From positions 1-28,796 of the forward strand of contig JBJOKB010000090.1 of assembly GCA_046046315.1 (NCBI GenBank): DNA of 28,796 bases. Direction: 5' to 3'. Every line of letters begins with the position of its first letter. Positions within the stretch are counted from its first letter, which is position 1. A model generated the notes under the pieces. That model was not told the origin of the DNA. It saw nothing but the letters and a program-made list of their open reading frames with translations, and did no database searches. Both the position numbers and the translations under genes were made by a program. The stretch is from ATZT02 sp046046315 (lineage in GTDB: Bacteria; Actinomycetota; Actinomycetes; S36-B12; UBA5976). Shown piece after piece: positions 1 to 7,683 of the stretch.

Positions 1-92
1 ACGTCCTAGGCCACTAGACGATGGGGACCAGAAGGAGAAGGGTATCGGTCATAAGGAGTAGATCAAAACCAGTTAAATGGGATGATTTACGC

Positions 93-1052
93 ATGGAATT
101 CATTTCAAAATGCACCGCTGACGCTATTTCAAATGCAGCACAAGCATTGATTAATGGACATCTGGTGGCATTTCCAACCGAGACTGTTTATGGACTTGGC
201 GCAGATGCAACAAATGAAAAAGCTGTTTCCAGAATCTACTCTGTCAAAGGCAGGCCGGTTGGGCATCCATTAATAGTTCACATTTCATCTATTAATAAAT
301 TGGATCAATGGGCAACAGATATTCCTGATTATGCAATTGAATTAGCAAGAGAGTTTTGGCCTGGGCCTATGACTTTGATTTTGCCAAGGACTAATTTAGC
401 AAAAGATTTCATTACCGGTGGGCAAAACAATGTTGGAATAAGAGTTCCAGCGCAACCAATTACCCTTGCTTTATTGAAGAAATTTGAAGAATTAGGTGGC
501 CAAGGCGTTGCCGCTCCAAGCGCCAATAGATTTGGAGCGGTTTCTCCAACCACAGCAAGGGCTGTTGAAGAAGAACTGGGTTCTTTTTTCGATAAAAATG
601 ATTTGGTGTTAGATGGTGGACCTTGCCTGGTTGGTATCGAATCAACGATTATTGATTGCACTAGGTTAGTACCTAAAGTGCTTCGCCCCGGTGCGATTAC
701 TGATGAAATTATTGAGCAAGCATTAAAGGAAAAACCAGAAAATTTAAAAGGGGATTCAGATATAAAATCTCCTGGTTTATTGGATTCTCATTACGCACCT
801 AAAGCCAAAATTTCTTTAAATGCGATGGCAGAACCTGGCGAGGGGTTTTTAGCGTTATCAAAATTTCAGACTCCAGAAGGAGCAATTAGATTGGCATCTC
901 CTCATACGCTGGAACAATATGCACGGGATCTCTATTCTGCGCTTCGCTCCGCCGACCATCAGGGTTTGGAAAAAATCGCAGTTTTAGTTCCAGAAGGGGC
1001 CGGGCTCGCAGAAGCGATTCGAGATAGGTTGACTAAAGCATCAACTCGGTAA
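93..1052 (+). CDS. sua5: L-threonylcarbamoyladenylate synthase (Sua5/YrdC family)
   Basis: This cytoplasmic enzyme makes threonylcarbamoyl-AMP from threonine, bicarbonate and ATP for the t6A37 modification of ANN-decoding tRNAs. The N-terminal YrdC domain fills roughly residues 1-200, with FPTETVYGLGADA, the substrate-pocket stretch KGRPVGHPLIVH, and PSANRFGAVSPT. A linker with SPGLLDSHYAPKA leads into a C-terminal Sua5 domain, so this is the long Sua5 form of about 319 residues rather than the short YrdC-only form. I chose the ATG at 93 because the family begins just before this point. The in-frame ATG at 21 would add 24 basic, non-conserved residues. It is a housekeeping gene flanking the island and points toward tRNA-Lys. 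Family assignment is certain; the exact start is probable. Confidence 0.93.
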   Translation: MEFISKCTADAISNAAQALINGHLVAFPTETVYGLGADATNEKAVSRIYSVKGRPVGHPLIVHISSINKLDQWATDIPDYAIELAREFWPGPMTLILPRTNLAKDFITGGQNNVGIRVPAQPITLALLKKFEELGGQGVAAPSANRFGAVSPTTARAVEEELGSFFDKNDLVLDGGPCLVGIESTIIDCTRLVPKVLRPGAITDEIIEQALKEKPENLKGDSDIKSPGLLDSHYAPKAKISLNAMAEPGEGFLALSKFQTPEGAIRLASPHTLEQYARDLYSALRSADHQGLEKIAVLVPEGAGLAEAIRDRLTKASTR

Positions 1053-1113
1053 TTTATTTAGAATTTTGCCGTTAGACTTTGCGATCTTCGCCTAGTAAGT
1101 AGGTATCAATTTG

Positions 1114-1186
1114 GGGCCTTTAGCTCAGTCGGTAGAGCAACGGACTTTTAATCCGTGGGTCGTCGGTTCGATCCCGACAGGGCCCA
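1114..1186 (+). tRNA. tRNA-Lys (anticodon UUU)
   Basis: A complete cloverleaf can be folded by eye. The acceptor arm is GGGCCTT with AGGGCCC (one G-U), followed by a D arm GCTC/GAGC. The anticodon arm is ACGGA/TCCGT around loop CTTTTAA, giving anticodon TTT. The T arm is GTCGG/CCGAC around TTCGATC, and the discriminator is A. The 3' CCA is not encoded; the next bases are CACT. It sits exactly between the housekeeping sua5 gene and the polysaccharide genes, a common position for island borders. I saw no second copy of its 3' end in the window. Confidence 0.96.
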
Positions 1187-1273
1187 CACTAAATACATTT
1201 TGATATTTCCATGTTTTCGGTACGCCTAAGCGAAATGCATCTGATTAGTTCAAACATATTGCAGACTTATCGT

Positions 1274-1279
1274 TATCCT
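1274..1279 (+). promoter_or_regulatory. -10 box (TATCCT) for a leaderless TPP-enzyme operon
   Basis: TATCCT lies six bases upstream of the ATG at 1286, which places the expected transcription start at the start codon itself. The same hexamer lies seven bases before the starts at 6084 and 17399 (minus strand). No Shine-Dalgarno sequence precedes the ATG. No convincing -35 box was seen. Confidence 0.55.
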
Positions 1280-1285
1280 TTCGCA

Positions 1286-2209
1286 ATGATCAGTGCGGAT
1301 GACCTTTTGTATCAAGCCCTCAGGATTCGCATGGTCGAAGAAAAAATTATTGAACTATACCCTTCAGATCAAATCCAAAGCCCAGTTCATCTATCTATTG
1401 GTCAAGAAGCAGCCGCGGTTGGAATTTGTGCGAACTTAAATATTTCGGACTGGGTATTTATCAATTATCGTGGACACGCTTTCTATCTAGCAAAAGGCGG
1501 ACCTTTGCCTGAATTCTTTGCCGAACTAATGGGTAAGTCGGGCGGCATAAGCAAAGGTAAAGCTGGATCAATGCATTTAGCCGACCCGGCGCATGGCCTT
1601 ATTGGTGCATCAGCAGTGGTTGCATCGACAATTTCACATGCAGTCGGATCAGCATTAGCTTCAAAAATAAAAGGCGAAGCTGACAGAATTTTTGTTGCCA
1701 ATTTTGGCGACGGTGCAATGGAACAAGGAGTTTTCTACGAATCCTTAAATTTCGCTGCCCTGCACCAATTACCAGTTCTTTTTCTCTGCGAAGATAATGG
1801 GCTGGCTGTGCATACTTCTCGAAGTGACCGTCAGTCATTTAATCTAGAAAAACTTGTAGGTGCATTTGATATCCCGTTTATAACTATCGATAATGGATTT
1901 GATCCAGCAGAGGTGGCTTCAATCTCAAAGCAAGTAATTGATAAGGTTCGAAAGAACTCAACCCCGATGTTTTTGCGAATTCAAACAGTCCGCTACAAAG
2001 AACACGTTGGTCCGGGTGAAGATTTTAATGCTGGTTACCGCTCAGAAGAACTAGTAAATAATTGGAAAGCAAAAGATCCGCTATTTGAAGATTCCCAAAA
2101 ATTTGCCGAGTACCGCTTTCGAATCACAAATGAAATCAATGAGGCGCTAAATTTTGCTTACGCATCTCCAGTTTCAAAAGCCGAGGAGTTACTGACTGAT
2201 GTCATCTAA
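1286..2209 (+). CDS. TPP-dependent E1 component, alpha subunit (PDH/AcoA-like)
   Basis: This is the alpha subunit of a heterodimeric 2-oxoacid-decarboxylating thiamine-diphosphate enzyme, 307 residues from this start. It carries the family HLSIGQEAAAVG near residue 35, the YRGHAFYLAKGG segment at 61-72, and the TPP/Mg motif that opens with GDGA at 141-144 and closes with the Asn in EDNG at about 171. The longer reading from 1211 is rejected because ATG 1286 has a -10 box at the leaderless distance and the family begins here. It overlaps the beta-subunit gene by 11 bases. No E2 lipoyl acyltransferase or E3 is nearby, so oxidative acyl-CoA formation is unlikely. In sugar clusters such E1 pairs (avilamycin AviB1/AviB2 is the precedent) are thought to transfer a two-carbon acyl unit from pyruvate to a keto-sugar. 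That role here is inference. Confidence 0.88.
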   Translation: MISADDLLYQALRIRMVEEKIIELYPSDQIQSPVHLSIGQEAAAVGICANLNISDWVFINYRGHAFYLAKGGPLPEFFAELMGKSGGISKGKAGSMHLADPAHGLIGASAVVASTISHAVGSALASKIKGEADRIFVANFGDGAMEQGVFYESLNFAALHQLPVLFLCEDNGLAVHTSRSDRQSFNLEKLVGAFDIPFITIDNGFDPAEVASISKQVIDKVRKNSTPMFLRIQTVRYKEHVGPGEDFNAGYRSEELVNNWKAKDPLFEDSQKFAEYRFRITNEINEALNFAYASPVSKAEELLTDVI

Positions 2210-3251
2210 TACTTATAGAGGTGCGTTAGAGATTGCGATGCGCGAAGCGATGGAACAAAGCGATAAAACTTTAATCATTGGCCAAGGAGTTGCAGACTTT
2301 AAAGGACTTTTTGGAACAACTTTAGGTTTATCCGATAGGTACCCAACTAGAGTAATTGAAACTCCGCTTTCAGAAGACGCAATTGCCGGTATTTGCATCG
2401 GAGCTTCACTAAATGGCATGTATCCAATTAACACACACATTCGAGCAGATTTTGGTCTGCTCATTTTTAATCAATTAATTAATCTAGCCGCAAAATATAG
2501 ATACATGTTCGGAGGGCTGTTCGAAGTCCCACTCATGATGCGAATGATCATTGGAAGAAGCTGGGGCCAGGGTGCGCAGCATTCTCAAAGCCTTCAATCT
2601 CTACTCGCGCACATTCCTGGTTTGGTTATCGTAATGCCTTCATCCCCTCAAAGCATTCTGGCAAGTTACAAATACGCTATTAACAATTACAAAGGCCCAG
2701 TAGTAATGCTTGAACACCGGCTAATGTATGAACTTGAATTTGAAGAACAAGAAATAGATTTAGTTAATCCACTATTTGGATCAATTACTGTACAAAAAGG
2801 CTCGGACGTTACTGTTGTTGCTACTTCAGTTATGGTTCTAGAAGCGAAACGTGCGGCTGACTACTTAAAGAATTTTGGAATTTCTGTAGAAATTATTGAT
2901 CTTCACTCTATTTCACATCCTGATCACGATATGATTGTAGACAGTATTAGAAAAACCGGAAAATTACTTGTTGCAGATACATCTTGGGCTTCATACGGCG
3001 TATCTGCAGAAATCAATCGCATAGTAAATGAAAAAGATCCAACAATTCTCAAAGCACCTTCTCAAAGCTTAGGAATGGCACCCGCTCCATGCCCTACAGC
3101 AAAATCATTGGAAGATTTGTACTACCCAGACGTTCACGATTTAGTGGAATCCATATGCTCCCTACATTTCGGAACAAGTGATCACTCGGTTCCTTTACCG
3201 GCCAAACAATCAATGACTGATTTTTATAAACATTTTAAGGGCCCTTTTTAA
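2199..3251 (+). CDS. TPP-dependent E1 component, beta subunit (PDH/AcoB-like)
   Basis: This is the beta subunit partner of the preceding gene, 350 residues, a normal length. The pyrimidine-binding domain comes first, with the catalytic-Glu region ETPLSEDAIAGICIGAS near residues 54-70. The second domain contains GRSWGQGAQHSQSLQ and the typical PSSPQSILASYKYAI. The C-terminal transketolase-type domain follows, with DVTVVATSVMV and IEIIDLHSI-like text (here VEIIDLHSI). A strong GAGGAG ribosome-binding site sits about 10 bases before the ATG, inside the end of the alpha gene, so the two are translationally coupled. Its own stop shares a base with the next start (TAATG). Cofactor use is clear from the family; the acceptor substrate is unknown. 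Confidence 0.88.
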   Translation: MSSNTYRGALEIAMREAMEQSDKTLIIGQGVADFKGLFGTTLGLSDRYPTRVIETPLSEDAIAGICIGASLNGMYPINTHIRADFGLLIFNQLINLAAKYRYMFGGLFEVPLMMRMIIGRSWGQGAQHSQSLQSLLAHIPGLVIVMPSSPQSILASYKYAINNYKGPVVMLEHRLMYELEFEEQEIDLVNPLFGSITVQKGSDVTVVATSVMVLEAKRAADYLKNFGISVEIIDLHSISHPDHDMIVDSIRKTGKLLVADTSWASYGVSAEINRIVNEKDPTILKAPSQSLGMAPAPCPTAKSLEDLYYPDVHDLVESICSLHFGTSDHSVPLPAKQSMTDFYKHFKGPF

Positions 3252-4087
3252 TGACAAAGCATTCAGATTTTAGTTTGACCTCTAGTGAGTTGGAATTTAA
3301 ATCCAAACAAATTCGAATTGACATACTCAAAGCAGTGCATAAAGCCGGGAAAGGCCATATAGGAGGCGCCTTTTCAATAGTTGAAATATTAGTGAGCCTT
3401 TATTACGGCAATGTTTTGAAATTTGATTCTGAACAACCAAATTGGGGTTCGCGAGACAGATTTATTCTAAGTAAAGGTCATGCAGGTATCGGCCTTTATG
3501 CAGTCTTGGCGGATCTTGGATATTTTCCAAAAGAAGAACTCGACTTTCTAAATAAGGGTCGACTTCTTGGCGAACACCCAGATCCTCGAATCCCTGGAGT
3601 TGAAGTGGTTTCAGGTTCATTAGGTCATGGGTTGCCAATCGGTTCTGGGATGGCTCTAGCAGACAAAATGGATAAGAATTCTCGCAAAACTTTCGTTCTA
3701 ATGGGCGATGGCGAATGTTATGAAGGCTCCGTATGGGAAGCCGCAATGTTTGCTGCTCACCACGAACTTCATAATCTATGTGGGATTGTAGATAGGAACA
3801 GACTTATAACCCATGGATCAACTGAATCAATCAACCGTTTGGAACCCTTCATAGATAAATGGAAGGCGTTCGGATGGGAAGTTTTTGAAGTGAACGCGCA
3901 CGATTTAGGCGAACTAAAAGAGATTTGGGAAAAAATAGATTTAAGAAAATCAGGTTCCCCTTCGATGGTCATAGCAAACTCTATTAAAGGAAAAGGTGTT
4001 TCTTTTATGGAGAATAATTTTAATTGGCATCACGGCGGAATTGATGATTTGAAGTTCGATTCGGCGCTATCCGAGTTAGCAATTTAG
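3251..4087 (+). CDS. Split transketolase, N-terminal (TPP-binding) subunit
   Basis: This is the first half of a two-gene transketolase, 278 residues. Visible family features are GKGHIGGAFS (His36), the SKGHAG segment (His77), GSLGHGLPIG (His126) and the TPP/Mg motif beginning MGDGE at 151-155 and ending at Asn183. GKGVSFMENN is near the C-terminus, as in transketolase N-terminal subunits. It is coupled to the E1-beta gene by a one-base overlap and is followed 10 bases later by the C-terminal half. Transketolases move a two-carbon ketol unit. In this island the enzyme could supply sedoheptulose 7-phosphate to GmhA, or transfer a glycolaldehyde unit to an activated sugar. Both are inferences. 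A housekeeping role is less likely given the polysaccharide neighbours. Confidence 0.88.
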   Translation: MTKHSDFSLTSSELEFKSKQIRIDILKAVHKAGKGHIGGAFSIVEILVSLYYGNVLKFDSEQPNWGSRDRFILSKGHAGIGLYAVLADLGYFPKEELDFLNKGRLLGEHPDPRIPGVEVVSGSLGHGLPIGSGMALADKMDKNSRKTFVLMGDGECYEGSVWEAAMFAAHHELHNLCGIVDRNRLITHGSTESINRLEPFIDKWKAFGWEVFEVNAHDLGELKEIWEKIDLRKSGSPSMVIANSIKGKGVSFMENNFNWHHGGIDDLKFDSALSELAI

Positions 4088-4097
4088 GTTTAAACCA

Positions 4098-5039
4098 ATG
4101 AATAAAATTGATATGCGGGATGCTTTCTTTGAAAAACTTGTCGAAGCAGCACGTACTGATGAGCGAATAATTGTTTTAAGCGCAGATCACGGTGCATTCG
4201 CATTAAAAAAATTTGAAGAAGAAATGCCAAGTCGTTATATCAATATGGGTATAGCTGAGCAAAATATGGTTGGAGTAGCTGCGGGCTTGGCGGCAAGTGG
4301 AAAAATTGTATTTATTTACGGCATTACCCCATTCGTTAGCCTCCGTGTACTTGAACAACTAACAATTGACGTTGCAGCAATGCAGCTTCCTGTTAATGTA
4401 ATCAGTGTTGGAGCCGGCTTCACTTACAGTACAGATGGACCTACTCATCAAGGTTTGCAGGATGTTGCGGCTATCGCGACTATACCTGGAATGACAATAC
4501 TAAATTCATCAGACCCTGAAAACACTAAAGCTTTTGTCACTTTAGCGATAGATAATAAAAAACCTCATTACATCCGTATTGAGAAAGAAAAGTTATCGAC
4601 AATGCCTCGCGAGCTTTCAATTTCTGAAGTCATTTCTCTCGGATACTCAACAATCTTTCGAAAAAACTCTAAATTATTAATTTTGACAACTGGTGTTTGG
4701 ACACAAAATTTAATACAAATTCTAAGTGAGATGGATTCTGAATTAGTAAAGAGCGTTGATCTTATTGATGTCCATCAGTTAAAACCACTTGGTAAATTAA
4801 GCCAACAATTTGCAGGCTTCAAAAATATCTTAGTCGTCGAAGATGCATATAATTCCTACTTATCTTCGGAAGTTGCAAAAATTATCGCAACTGAGGACTT
4901 GAGAATTAAATTATCTATTATCACCGTCGGCGAAAATTTTTATTTTGCAGGCAACGATCGCGCACCAATGGAGTCTCTTGCTGGTTTATCTAAATCAAAT
5001 ATTGATTCTAAAATTAAACAAATCCTAACTACCAATTAA
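4098..5039 (+). CDS. Split transketolase, C-terminal (pyrimidine-binding) subunit
   Basis: This is the second half of the two-gene transketolase, 313 residues. The catalytic glutamate that activates TPP is in NMGIAEQNMVGVAAGLA (Glu54). The substrate/phosphate region STDGPTHQGLQDVA spans about 111-124, and FVSLRVLEQL is at about 79-88. The last third is the transketolase C-terminal domain, with VDLIDVHQLKPL and a predicted Rossmann-like fold. With the preceding gene it makes one complete transketolase. It ends the first operon and is followed by a small hairpin with a T-rich tail. Which donor and acceptor it uses cannot be read from the sequence. Confidence 0.88.
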   Translation: MNKIDMRDAFFEKLVEAARTDERIIVLSADHGAFALKKFEEEMPSRYINMGIAEQNMVGVAAGLAASGKIVFIYGITPFVSLRVLEQLTIDVAAMQLPVNVISVGAGFTYSTDGPTHQGLQDVAAIATIPGMTILNSSDPENTKAFVTLAIDNKKPHYIRIEKEKLSTMPRELSISEVISLGYSTIFRKNSKLLILTTGVWTQNLIQILSEMDSELVKSVDLIDVHQLKPLGKLSQQFAGFKNILVVEDAYNSYLSSEVAKIIATEDLRIKLSIITVGENFYFAGNDRAPMESLAGLSKSNIDSKIKQILTTN

Positions 5040-5042
5040 CAG

Positions 5043-5066
5043 AGATTCAAAGTGAATCTGTTTGTT
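5043..5066 (+). terminator. Weak intrinsic terminator-like hairpin
   Basis: AGATTCA and TGAATCT form a perfect seven-base stem around loop AAG, starting four bases after the transketolase stop and followed by GTTTGTT. The stem is AT-rich and the T tract is broken by G, so termination is probably partial. It separates the TPP-enzyme operon from the GTG-started SDR gene, which has its own AAGGAG site. Confidence 0.45.
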
Positions 5067-5096
5067 ACTGTCAATAAATAATAAGGAGTAACTTAA

Positions 5097-6059
5097 GTGT
5101 ACAAGGGAGCACGCGTATTAGTTGCTGGCGGAACAGGAACTATTGGGGTACAAGTTGTAAAGCAACTTATCAACCGAGGATCAATTGTTACTGTTGTCTC
5201 TTTAGATGATGTTGCGAGTGTTGAAAGAATGTTTAAAAAAGATTCCGAATCAATTATATTCAAAAATCTAGATTTAACGTCGATGGAGTCGTGCATCGAG
5301 GCTGTTAAGGGCCAAGAAATTGTTTTAAATCTTGTAGGAATAAAAGGCTCTACTGGAATTGGAGAGACTAAAGTCGCTAGCTATTTAATTCCAATGCTTC
5401 GGTTTCAAACTAATTTAATGGAAGCATCTTTCAACGAGAATGTCAACAGGTTTCTATTTACAGGAAGCGTATGCGCTTATCCGCAATCCGATTTACACGA
5501 AGAAGAGAATATGTGGAATGGTATGCCGAAACAGAATGACAGGATTCCTGGAATTGCAAAAAGAGTGGGTGAATTATTGGGCGAAGCTTTTGAGTTAGAA
5601 TTTGGTTGGGACGCAGTGCGCGTAGTAAGACCATCGAATGTCTATGGACCATATGATGATTTCAATCCTAAAACTGCACAAGTCATTCCTTCGTTAATAA
5701 GCAAAGTGCATTCAGCTAAAGATGAAATTGAAGTTTGGGGTGATGGCAGCGCAATACGTGATTTTATTTACTCAGAAGATGTTGCTTATTGGATGCTTGA
5801 AGCATTAGAAAAAGCACCAAGTAATTATCCGATAAATCTCGGCAGTGGTGAAGGTATTTCTGTAAAAGAGATTGCGGAATCAATAATTAAATTAATTAAT
5901 CCTAAGATTAACATCAAATGGATCAATTCTGGCCCAACAGGAGATCCTGTTCGAATAATGTCTATGAAAAGGGCAAAGCAAGTTCTTGGATATTCATCGA
6001 GAACGTCTCTTGCTGATGGATTAACAAAAACTATTGATTGGTATAAGGCGCAACTGTAA
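5097..6059 (+). CDS. NAD(P)-dependent sugar epimerase/reductase (extended SDR)
   Basis: This is an extended short-chain dehydrogenase acting on a nucleotide sugar, 320 residues, with a GTG start behind a good AAGGAG site. The Rossmann motif GGTGTIG is at 11-17. FLFTGSVCAYP holds the catalytic-Ser region near 124, and RPSNVYGPYDDF and VWGDGSAIRDFIYSEDVA follow, as in GDP-fucose-synthase/UDP-galactose-epimerase-like SDRs. The active-site lysine is Lys155 in PGIAKR, but the residue four places before it is Pro151, not the canonical Tyr of YxxxK. The protein is clearly paralogous to the SDR at 10852 (shared GIKGS, VWGDGSA and INLGSG). The substrate is unknown; an NDP-heptose or NDP-hexose intermediate is likely from context. 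Confidence 0.83.
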   Translation: MYKGARVLVAGGTGTIGVQVVKQLINRGSIVTVVSLDDVASVERMFKKDSESIIFKNLDLTSMESCIEAVKGQEIVLNLVGIKGSTGIGETKVASYLIPMLRFQTNLMEASFNENVNRFLFTGSVCAYPQSDLHEEENMWNGMPKQNDRIPGIAKRVGELLGEAFELEFGWDAVRVVRPSNVYGPYDDFNPKTAQVIPSLISKVHSAKDEIEVWGDGSAIRDFIYSEDVAYWMLEALEKAPSNYPINLGSGEGISVKEIAESIIKLINPKINIKWINSGPTGDPVRIMSMKRAKQVLGYSSRTSLADGLTKTIDWYKAQL

Positions 6060-6070
6060 TTGTTCTGATG

Positions 6071-6076
6071 TATCCT
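6071..6076 (+). promoter_or_regulatory. -10 box (TATCCT) before the 6084 gene
   Basis: TATCCT is seven bases upstream of the ATG at 6084, the leaderless spacing seen at several other starts in the window. No ribosome-binding site precedes that ATG. It suggests a fresh transcript beginning here rather than pure read-through from the SDR gene. Confidence 0.5.
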
Positions 6077-6083
6077 ATCAACC

Positions 6084-6512
6084 ATGAATTCCGACTCCAG
6101 ACAATTTTTACCTCCTCTTTCAGAATTGATTGACAGGCTTACAGTTACACAAATCAAATTAAATTTGATACCTGGAAATTCTGAAGATTTTAATTCTGAA
6201 GTTAAAAAATTAATTAATGATATAAATTTGATAGCAAAAGAAAAAAAAATCGAAATTACTGGGGAACTAGTTCAAGCTATTGTTATGATCTCTCAAATTA
6301 ACTTACATATTTGGCGAAACAAGGACTTAATGCAGGAAAATATAGAAAATGAATCACAATACTTGTCTTATTTAAAAAAAGCCCATCAGATGAACGGAGT
6401 ACGAAACCTGCTTAAGAATTATATTTTAAAGTTAGAGGGAATTTCGGATACAAGCCAACTGCGAAGTAATTTTGAAATGGATGGCTTGGAATGGAAACTA
6501 AACCTAGAGTGA
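6084..6512 (+). CDS. Small helical protein of unknown function
   Basis: I do not recognise the family. The 142-residue product is charged and almost certainly all-helical. It begins with LPPLSELIDRLTVTQIKLNL, has an amphipathic stretch LINDINLIAKEKKIEITGEL, then a Trp-containing INLHIWRNKDLM and a last helix ending in the acidic GLEWKLNLE. There is no signal peptide or membrane segment and no catalytic motif is visible. It is expressed from an apparent leaderless start with its own -10 box. It lies between an SDR and two aldo/keto reductases, with 22 bases to the next start. It could be an accessory or assembly subunit of a neighbouring enzyme; that is a guess from position only. Confidence 0.7.
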   Translation: MNSDSRQFLPPLSELIDRLTVTQIKLNLIPGNSEDFNSEVKKLINDINLIAKEKKIEITGELVQAIVMISQINLHIWRNKDLMQENIENESQYLSYLKKAHQMNGVRNLLKNYILKLEGISDTSQLRSNFEMDGLEWKLNLE

Positions 6513-6534
6513 AAAAAAGTTTCTAATTAACAGA

Positions 6535-7656
6535 TTGTTTGAAGAATCTTGCCAACTGCCCATAGCACTTGGGTTTTCGAAAATTGGAACAAACGAACTT
6601 CATTCCGTTTCATACATAAGACAAAGGCTTGATGTGCTCAGTGAACTTTCTATGTTTGGCCGCGTCTTTATTGATACCTCACCCATCTATGGAAATGGTT
6701 TTTCTGAGGTTGTCCTAGGAAATTTTCTTGCAAGTACAACTGAACGTTACTTTGTCGCAACCAAATACTATCCTGACGATGATGCAACGGCAAAAAATGT
6801 TGTAAGCTCTATTGAAGCATCGCTTAGCCGGCTTAGGATTGATAAAGTAGATTTGATACAGTTACATTGGCCAAATCCGCGTGCAGATATGAGAGAAGTT
6901 ATTGAAGGTTTAAATATCCTCTATGAGCAGGGAAAGATTGGCGGACTGGGTACTTGTAATTTCTCTCAAACTGAGGTCCTAGACTTGGCACAAATTTGGC
7001 CCCGAGAACTAATAACAAATCAACAAGAAATTAATCTTAATAATATTGGTAGTAATCAAGAGTATCTTGACCCAACAGGCGCGCGCACAATGTCTTATGG
7101 AAGTTTGATTCAGGGCAGACTCGCATTTTCTCAAGTTCAACGTAATTTTATAAAAAAAGTTGCATCTGAAATTAATTTAACTCCAGCAGCAATAACCTTG
7201 AAAATTTTGAGTTTATTGGAACCAGAGATTATTCCTATTTTAAAAATATCATCGGTGAAACACCTGCATGAATTAATAATTGGCTTACAACATGAATTAG
7301 AAGAATCAATATTGAATGATTTCAACCAAATCGAAAAATTAAAAATTAAATACATAGATCCCAAGTTAATCAAGCTAATCGGGGATAAAACTCGAAATCC
7401 GTACTTATCAGTGGAGGATGCGCTACGTAACTCGCTTCAGTTATTTCCAAGCCCCTCTTCGCTTGCAGAGCGGATTAAAATATTTAATTTGGTTCTTCCA
7501 ATAAAAGTTTGCCCTCTTCCCGACGGATTTTATGAAATAGATTCAGAGGATCCATTTGATCAATTAAAGAAATATTGGGCTTGGCTGATCGCTTATCCAG
7601 ACAGTAAAATTCCTGCTGTAATCTTTGAATCTAGAATGGATTTAATCAGTGAATAA
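6535..7656 (+). CDS. Aldo/keto reductase with degenerate ParB/Srx-like C-terminal domain
   Basis: The N-terminal 260 or so residues form an aldo/keto reductase barrel with the complete catalytic tetrad: Asp47 and Tyr52 (DTSPIYGNG), Lys77 (ATKYYP) and His111 (QLHWPNP). Such enzymes reduce keto groups of activated sugars with NAD(P)H. A tail of about 90 residues (about 285-373) aligns by eye with the tail of the next gene through FPSPSSLAER, LPIKVCPLPDGFYEI, KKYWAWLIAY and KIPAVI. That matches a ParB/sulfiredoxin-type domain, but the central EGR-type motif has become IDSEDPFDQL. The start is TTG, the only usable start codon after the in-frame stop at 6505, with no strong ribosome-binding site. 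The barrel is also less canonical at its NADP-binding end than in the next gene. Confidence 0.8.
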   Translation: MFEESCQLPIALGFSKIGTNELHSVSYIRQRLDVLSELSMFGRVFIDTSPIYGNGFSEVVLGNFLASTTERYFVATKYYPDDDATAKNVVSSIEASLSRLRIDKVDLIQLHWPNPRADMREVIEGLNILYEQGKIGGLGTCNFSQTEVLDLAQIWPRELITNQQEINLNNIGSNQEYLDPTGARTMSYGSLIQGRLAFSQVQRNFIKKVASEINLTPAAITLKILSLLEPEIIPILKISSVKHLHELIIGLQHELEESILNDFNQIEKLKIKYIDPKLIKLIGDKTRNPYLSVEDALRNSLQLFPSPSSLAERIKIFNLVLPIKVCPLPDGFYEIDSEDPFDQLKKYWAWLIAYPDSKIPAVIFESRMDLISE

Positions 7657-7669
7657 ATTGTTGGAAAAT

Positions 7670-7675
7670 TATAGT
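7670..7675 (+). promoter_or_regulatory. -10 box (TATAGT) before the second aldo/keto reductase
   Basis: TATAGT lies eight bases upstream of the ATG at 7684, close to the leaderless spacing seen elsewhere. The downstream TTGACA at 7675-7680 overlaps it and is not used as a -35 in this reading. No Shine-Dalgarno sequence is present. Confidence 0.4.
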
Positions 7676-7683
7676 TGACATAA

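Noticed and set aside
2..61. Open frame ending in TAG just before sua5, reading RPRPLDDGDQ..., possibly the tail of a prmC-like gene
   Set aside because: PrmC often precedes sua5 and has an RPR near its end, but only 19 codons are visible and the rest does not match a typical PrmC terminus.
1211..1285. Longer N-terminus for the E1-alpha protein
   Set aside because: No ribosome-binding site, not conserved in the family, and the -10 box at 1274-1279 places transcription start at 1286.
7675..7680. TTGACA as a -35 element; the same hexamer occurs at 9601-9606
   Set aside because: Neither copy has a -10 box 16-18 bases downstream, and both lie next to or within gene starts.
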